From: Desulfobacteraceae bacterium
GTDB taxonomy: Bacteria; Desulfobacterota; Desulfobacteria; Desulfobacterales; Desulfobacteraceae
Assembly: GCA_022712835.1 (NCBI GenBank)
Contig: JAFLJU010000368.1
Span: 1 to 18,922 of the forward strand
Direction of reading: 5' to 3'
Length of the DNA: 18,922 nt
Shown here: positions 16,352 through 18,922 of the stretch, piece by piece
Numbering within the stretch: position 1 is the stretch's first letter
Layout of the letters: the number at the start of each line of letters is the position of its first letter
Position numbers and translations under genes: made by a program
Notes under the pieces: generated by a model
Told to the model about the DNA's origin: nothing
Database searches by the model: none
Seen by the model: the letters and a program-made list of their open reading frames with translations, nothing else

Positions 16352-18448
16352 CTAAATTTTAGGTAAACCTGGTTTTTCATAGCATACAAGGCCGCATTGC
16401 AGACACCTGCTGGCCTCTTCATGGGCAATTTCCGATGAAAACCCCGTGGAAAATTTATCGTGTCTATCCTCATTGGCCTCTCGGCCAGTGGCTATCGCGA
16501 AAATATTTCGAGGGGTCAGCGGTACATGGTCCAGTAAACGCACACCCTGGAGAACCGATATCTTTGTTATCATTTTGAGGGGGTTTTGAAATTGGACACC
16601 GTAAATCAAATGATGAATTGCAGCGGCTGCCTGTCTACCACCGTTGATGGCAGCAACGGCAGAAGAGTACTCGGAAATGACATCCTGTTTTGACAACATC
16701 CCGTGTTCCCTGTTTGCATCTGGTTTTTTCTGCAATTCAACACCTTCCCACATCAAGGAATTATTGATTTCAATACCCTTGGTTTGTTTTGGCTCACCTT
16801 CTTTTAAGTCACCCGTTTCTTTTTGGACATCATCTCCCGAAGGAACAAATACCAGCTCAGGAAACCGCCCAGAACCGATAATCAGTGTGTCTGTATCAAT
16901 AGCATGTTTCACACCCGTGTCAAGCTCAATATACTCAATCCCGGTCAGGGACTGATCCTTCCCCATCACTTTGGTAATACCGGCATTATAAATAATGGTT
17001 GCTCCCTCCAGGGCCAGCCGTTCAATGCCTTCTTGATCAAAGGATGAATTCTTGAGGGTTTTTCGTGAAACAACAACAATGTCTTCCGCCCCCCTTGATT
17101 TAAGGATCTTCACAGCATCTGGAAGCCGAATGCCTCCCCCGGCAATGACCACCTTTTTCTTGCAATCCACCACAATTTTGTCATCGGAACCGCTTCTGAG
17201 AAGATCTATGAGAAGATAGGCTCCTGGAAATACAGAATCTGCCTTGTTTACGTCCCCCCTTGCAAGCCGGGAGTCCCAACCGCCGGTTGCAATAAAAACC
17301 GCATCAAACCCATTGCCAAGTAATTCAGGGATAGTAAAATCCTTCCCGGCTTCCTGACCGGTTTTCATTTCGACCCCCATGTCGGCAATTCCCTGAATAT
17401 CCCAATCCAGAACACTTAAGGGCAAACGGTCCCTTGCAATGGCCACCCTCAAGATTCCCCCCAGGCGGTCGGTTGTTTCAAAGACAGTTGGGTCATGACC
17501 CAGTCGGGCACTAAAATAAGCCGCGGACAAACCCTCGACACCGCCGCCGATCACCGCAATTTTCTTACCGGAAGAAGGGGCCTTATATGCCTGAATCCGC
17601 TTGTCCTGGTTCATCTCATAGTCACAGACAAAGCGCTTCAAATTGTTGATACCCACGGATTCATCCTGGAGAAGCCTGCGGCAATTAAACTCACACAGAC
17701 CCGGACAGATCCTGGAAATAACAGTGGGGAACGGCATTCTTTCTTTTATCACCTGGAGAGATCCATGATAATCACCTTCCTTAATCAACCGGATATATTC
17801 CTTGACGTTGATACCAGAAGGACAAGCCGTCTGGCAGGGAGTTACACAGTCTTCCATTGTATATTCGCGGATGATTCTCCGGGTCACAGAAGTGAGCCGG
17901 ATGATATTTTTCGGACAAATTTTTTCACAGGCGCCACACCCGGTACACTTTTCCTGGTTCACCTTGGGAAGCCCGTCATCCCCTATGGAAAGGGCATCAA
18001 ACTGGCAAGCCGTCACGCAGGTGCCAAGTCCGAGACATCCTATTCTGCAAACCTTCATCCCGCCCATAAGCATGACCGCTGCCCGGCAATCCCGGACACC
18101 GTGGTAGATATAATTTAAATCGGCATCTGCCGTGCCATAGGTACACCCCGGACCTGCAAATTCAGGTTCTTTGTCAGACACAGATACGCCCATGATCTCG
18201 GCAATGGCCATGGCCACATCACTGCCAGCTGCCACACAGGAATTTACACCGGACAATCCGTCAACAATGGCCTGGGCATTGGGATTACAACCGGGAAATC
18301 CGCACCCCCCGCAATTGGCACCGGGAAGCGCATCATCAATTGCCGCCACTGTTGGGTCCTCGTATACATAAAACGCCTTTGATGCAATCACTAAAACCGT
18401 TCCGATTGCAACCCCCAATCCACCCATCATTAAAATCGATTGAAACAT
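16352..18448 (-). CDS. RnfB-like ferredoxin fused to a GltD/NfnB-like FAD oxidoreductase
   Basis: The 698-residue protein starts with a membrane helix (about 5-25) and an RnfB cluster domain, ALPGANCGGCGFPGC with C46/C49/C54 and C71, then GCTYG (C102) and DCRAA (C121). A two-cluster ferredoxin follows: C134/C138/C144/C148 and C168/C171/C174/C178. From about 195 it becomes GltD-like: Cys motifs C201/C205/C209 and C248/C252/C256, an FAD loop VIGGGVEG (299-306) and a second Rossmann loop VIAGGGIRLPDA (434-445). A last Cys group, RCLQCGLVC (C682/C685/C689), ends it. The second loop differs from the GGGNxAxDA usual for NADPH binding in this family. Probable role: electron transfer between ferredoxin, flavin and a membrane or soluble partner. 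ATG 18448 has AAGGA about eight bases upstream. No other rnf genes are visible. Confidence 0.85.
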   Translation of the reverse strand: MFQSILMMGGLGVAIGTVLVIASKAFYVYEDPTVAAIDDALPGANCGGCGFPGCNPNAQAIVDGLSGVNSCVAAGSDVAMAIAEIMGVSVSDKEPEFAGPGCTYGTADADLNYIYHGVRDCRAAVMLMGGMKVCRIGCLGLGTCVTACQFDALSIGDDGLPKVNQEKCTGCGACEKICPKNIIRLTSVTRRIIREYTMEDCVTPCQTACPSGINVKEYIRLIKEGDYHGSLQVIKERMPFPTVISRICPGLCEFNCRRLLQDESVGINNLKRFVCDYEMNQDKRIQAYKAPSSGKKIAVIGGGVEGLSAAYFSARLGHDPTVFETTDRLGGILRVAIARDRLPLSVLDWDIQGIADMGVEMKTGQEAGKDFTIPELLGNGFDAVFIATGGWDSRLARGDVNKADSVFPGAYLLIDLLRSGSDDKIVVDCKKKVVIAGGGIRLPDAVKILKSRGAEDIVVVSRKTLKNSSFDQEGIERLALEGATIIYNAGITKVMGKDQSLTGIEYIELDTGVKHAIDTDTLIIGSGRFPELVFVPSGDDVQKETGDLKEGEPKQTKGIEINNSLMWEGVELQKKPDANREHGMLSKQDVISEYSSAVAAINGGRQAAAAIHHLIYGVQFQNPLKMITKISVLQGVRLLDHVPLTPRNIFAIATGREANEDRHDKFSTGFSSEIAHEEASRCLQCGLVCYEKPGLPKI

Positions 18449-18510
18449 TTATATATCCTTTATGGTGTGCAATTTGGTTACCTAAGTATTCCCCATAAAT
18501 TATCCACTCC

Positions 18511-18540
18511 TGTATACCCATTTGGAAAATAAAAAGTCAA
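18511..18540 (-). promoter_or_regulatory. Candidate sigma70 promoter for the RnfB-fusion gene
   Basis: On the minus strand TTGACT (18540-18535) is followed after 18 bases by TATACA (18516-18511). The -10 matches the consensus at four of six positions. This would give a leader of about 55-60 bases before ATG 18448. Spacing is acceptable but sequence support is moderate. Confidence 0.4.
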
Positions 18541-18572
18541 CCATATCACTAAAATTTATTTTGCCTGCCACA

Positions 18573-18599
18573 TTGACAATAGATATCTGATAAGATAGT
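18573..18599 (+). promoter_or_regulatory. Candidate sigma70 promoter for the [2Fe-2S] protein gene
   Basis: A perfect TTGACA (18573-18578) is followed by GATAGT (18594-18599) at a short 15-base spacing; the -10 matches at four of six positions. The ATG lies about 55 bases beyond the expected start point. The perfect -35 is the main support. Confidence 0.35.
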
Positions 18600-18659
18600 T
18601 AATTACCGTTGTCCGGGGCAAACAAGTGATAATGTTATAAAATAATCCTAGGAAAAACC

Positions 18660-18922
18660 ATGGAAAAGAATATTATAACAATAAATGAAAATAGTCTGGC
18701 CTTTAAACCTGGTGAAACAATTCTCGAGGTTGCACATCGGAATAAAATTGATATTCCGACCCTCTGCCATTTAAAAAACACCATCCCAACCAATACCTGT
18801 AAAGTCTGCCTTGTTGAAATTAAAGGCAAATCTGAGCTTGTGGAATCCTGTGTGACCCAGGCTGCCATCGGCATGATTGTTCTTTCTGAATCACCCAGGG
18901 TTGTGGAAGCCCGCAAGGAAAA
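18660..18922 (+). CDS. [2Fe-2S] ferredoxin domain of a NuoG / [FeFe]-hydrogenase / formate dehydrogenase-type protein, 5' part only
   Basis: The frame runs from ATG 18660 to the window edge (87 codons, no stop). It encodes a plant-type-like [2Fe-2S] domain with C36-x10-C47-x2-C50-x13-C64 (LCHLKNTIPTNTCKVCLVE, then ESC), beginning with ITINENSLAFKPGETILEVA. It continues with SPRVVEARKE, as seen just before the His-ligated [4Fe-4S] segment in NuoG, HydA and NAD(P)-linked formate dehydrogenase large subunits. ATG 18660 has AGGA six bases upstream. It diverges from the RnfB-fusion gene, so both may serve the same electron route. The full domain layout, and therefore which enzyme it is, cannot be told from this fragment. 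Confidence 0.85.
   Translation, partial: MEKNIITINENSLAFKPGETILEVAHRNKIDIPTLCHLKNTIPTNTCKVCLVEIKGKSELVESCVTQAAIGMIVLSESPRVVEARKE

Larger units (their letters stand above)
18449..18659. other. Divergent intergenic region (211 bp) between the RnfB-fusion and [2Fe-2S] protein genes
   Basis: No gene is supported here. It must hold promoters for two divergent, probably redox-related genes. Candidate sigma70 elements on each strand are listed separately. I see no long inverted repeat or sigma54-type GG-N10-GC element that I would defend. Confidence 0.5.

Noticed and set aside
17495..18118. 207-codon open frame opposite the RnfB-fusion gene
   Set aside because: The minus-strand frame has Fe-S cysteine motifs and a good start. 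The plus frame has no ribosome site or recognisable domain.

Overview
The window is chromosomal DNA from a Gram-negative, anaerobic-looking bacterium. The best guess is a sulfate-reducing member of the Desulfobacterota (Desulfobacteraceae-like). This is inferred from the gene order of the division cluster, the clostridial/deltaproteobacterial type of RnfB domain, the DHH-type pyrophosphatase and the REC-PAS-kinase-REC hybrid sensor. No rRNA or species marker is present, so the assignment is not proven. I see no mobile element, CRISPR array, tRNA or rRNA.

Region 1 (1-12617, all + strand) is the 3' two thirds of a division and cell wall (dcw) cluster: murF (3' end only), mraY, murD, ftsW, murG, murC, murB, ftsQ, ftsA and ftsZ, then a radical SAM gene 3 bp behind ftsZ. 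Genes overlap or nearly touch from murD to the radical SAM gene, so this is almost certainly one transcript whose promoter lies outside the window. Together they make UDP-MurNAc-pentapeptide (MurB, MurC, MurD, MurF), lipid I and II (MraY, MurG), polymerise septal glycan (FtsW) and build the Z-ring and its membrane anchor (FtsZ, FtsA, FtsQ). murF carries an in-frame TAA with recognisable MurF sequence on both sides.

Region 2 (12618-14280) holds a small four-helix membrane protein gene on the minus strand, a 287-bp AT-rich divergent intergenic region with two inverted repeats and a good -10 box, and a strongly translated Mn-dependent inorganic pyrophosphatase gene. It closes with a perfect 18-bp-arm hairpin with T-tracts on both strands that can terminate transcription from both sides.

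Region 3 (14321-18448, minus strand) is a probable two-gene unit. The first gene encodes a 698-residue fusion of an RnfB-like membrane-anchored ferredoxin to a GltD/NfnB-like flavin oxidoreductase. The second, 45 bp downstream, encodes a soluble hybrid histidine kinase with receiver domains at both ends. Divergently, at 18660, begins a [2Fe-2S] protein of the NuoG/HydA/FdhA N-terminal type, cut by the window edge. This end looks like an electron-transfer locus. The RnfB fusion, standing without visible rnfACDEG genes, is the most unusual coding feature here. Most of the window is otherwise conserved housekeeping DNA.
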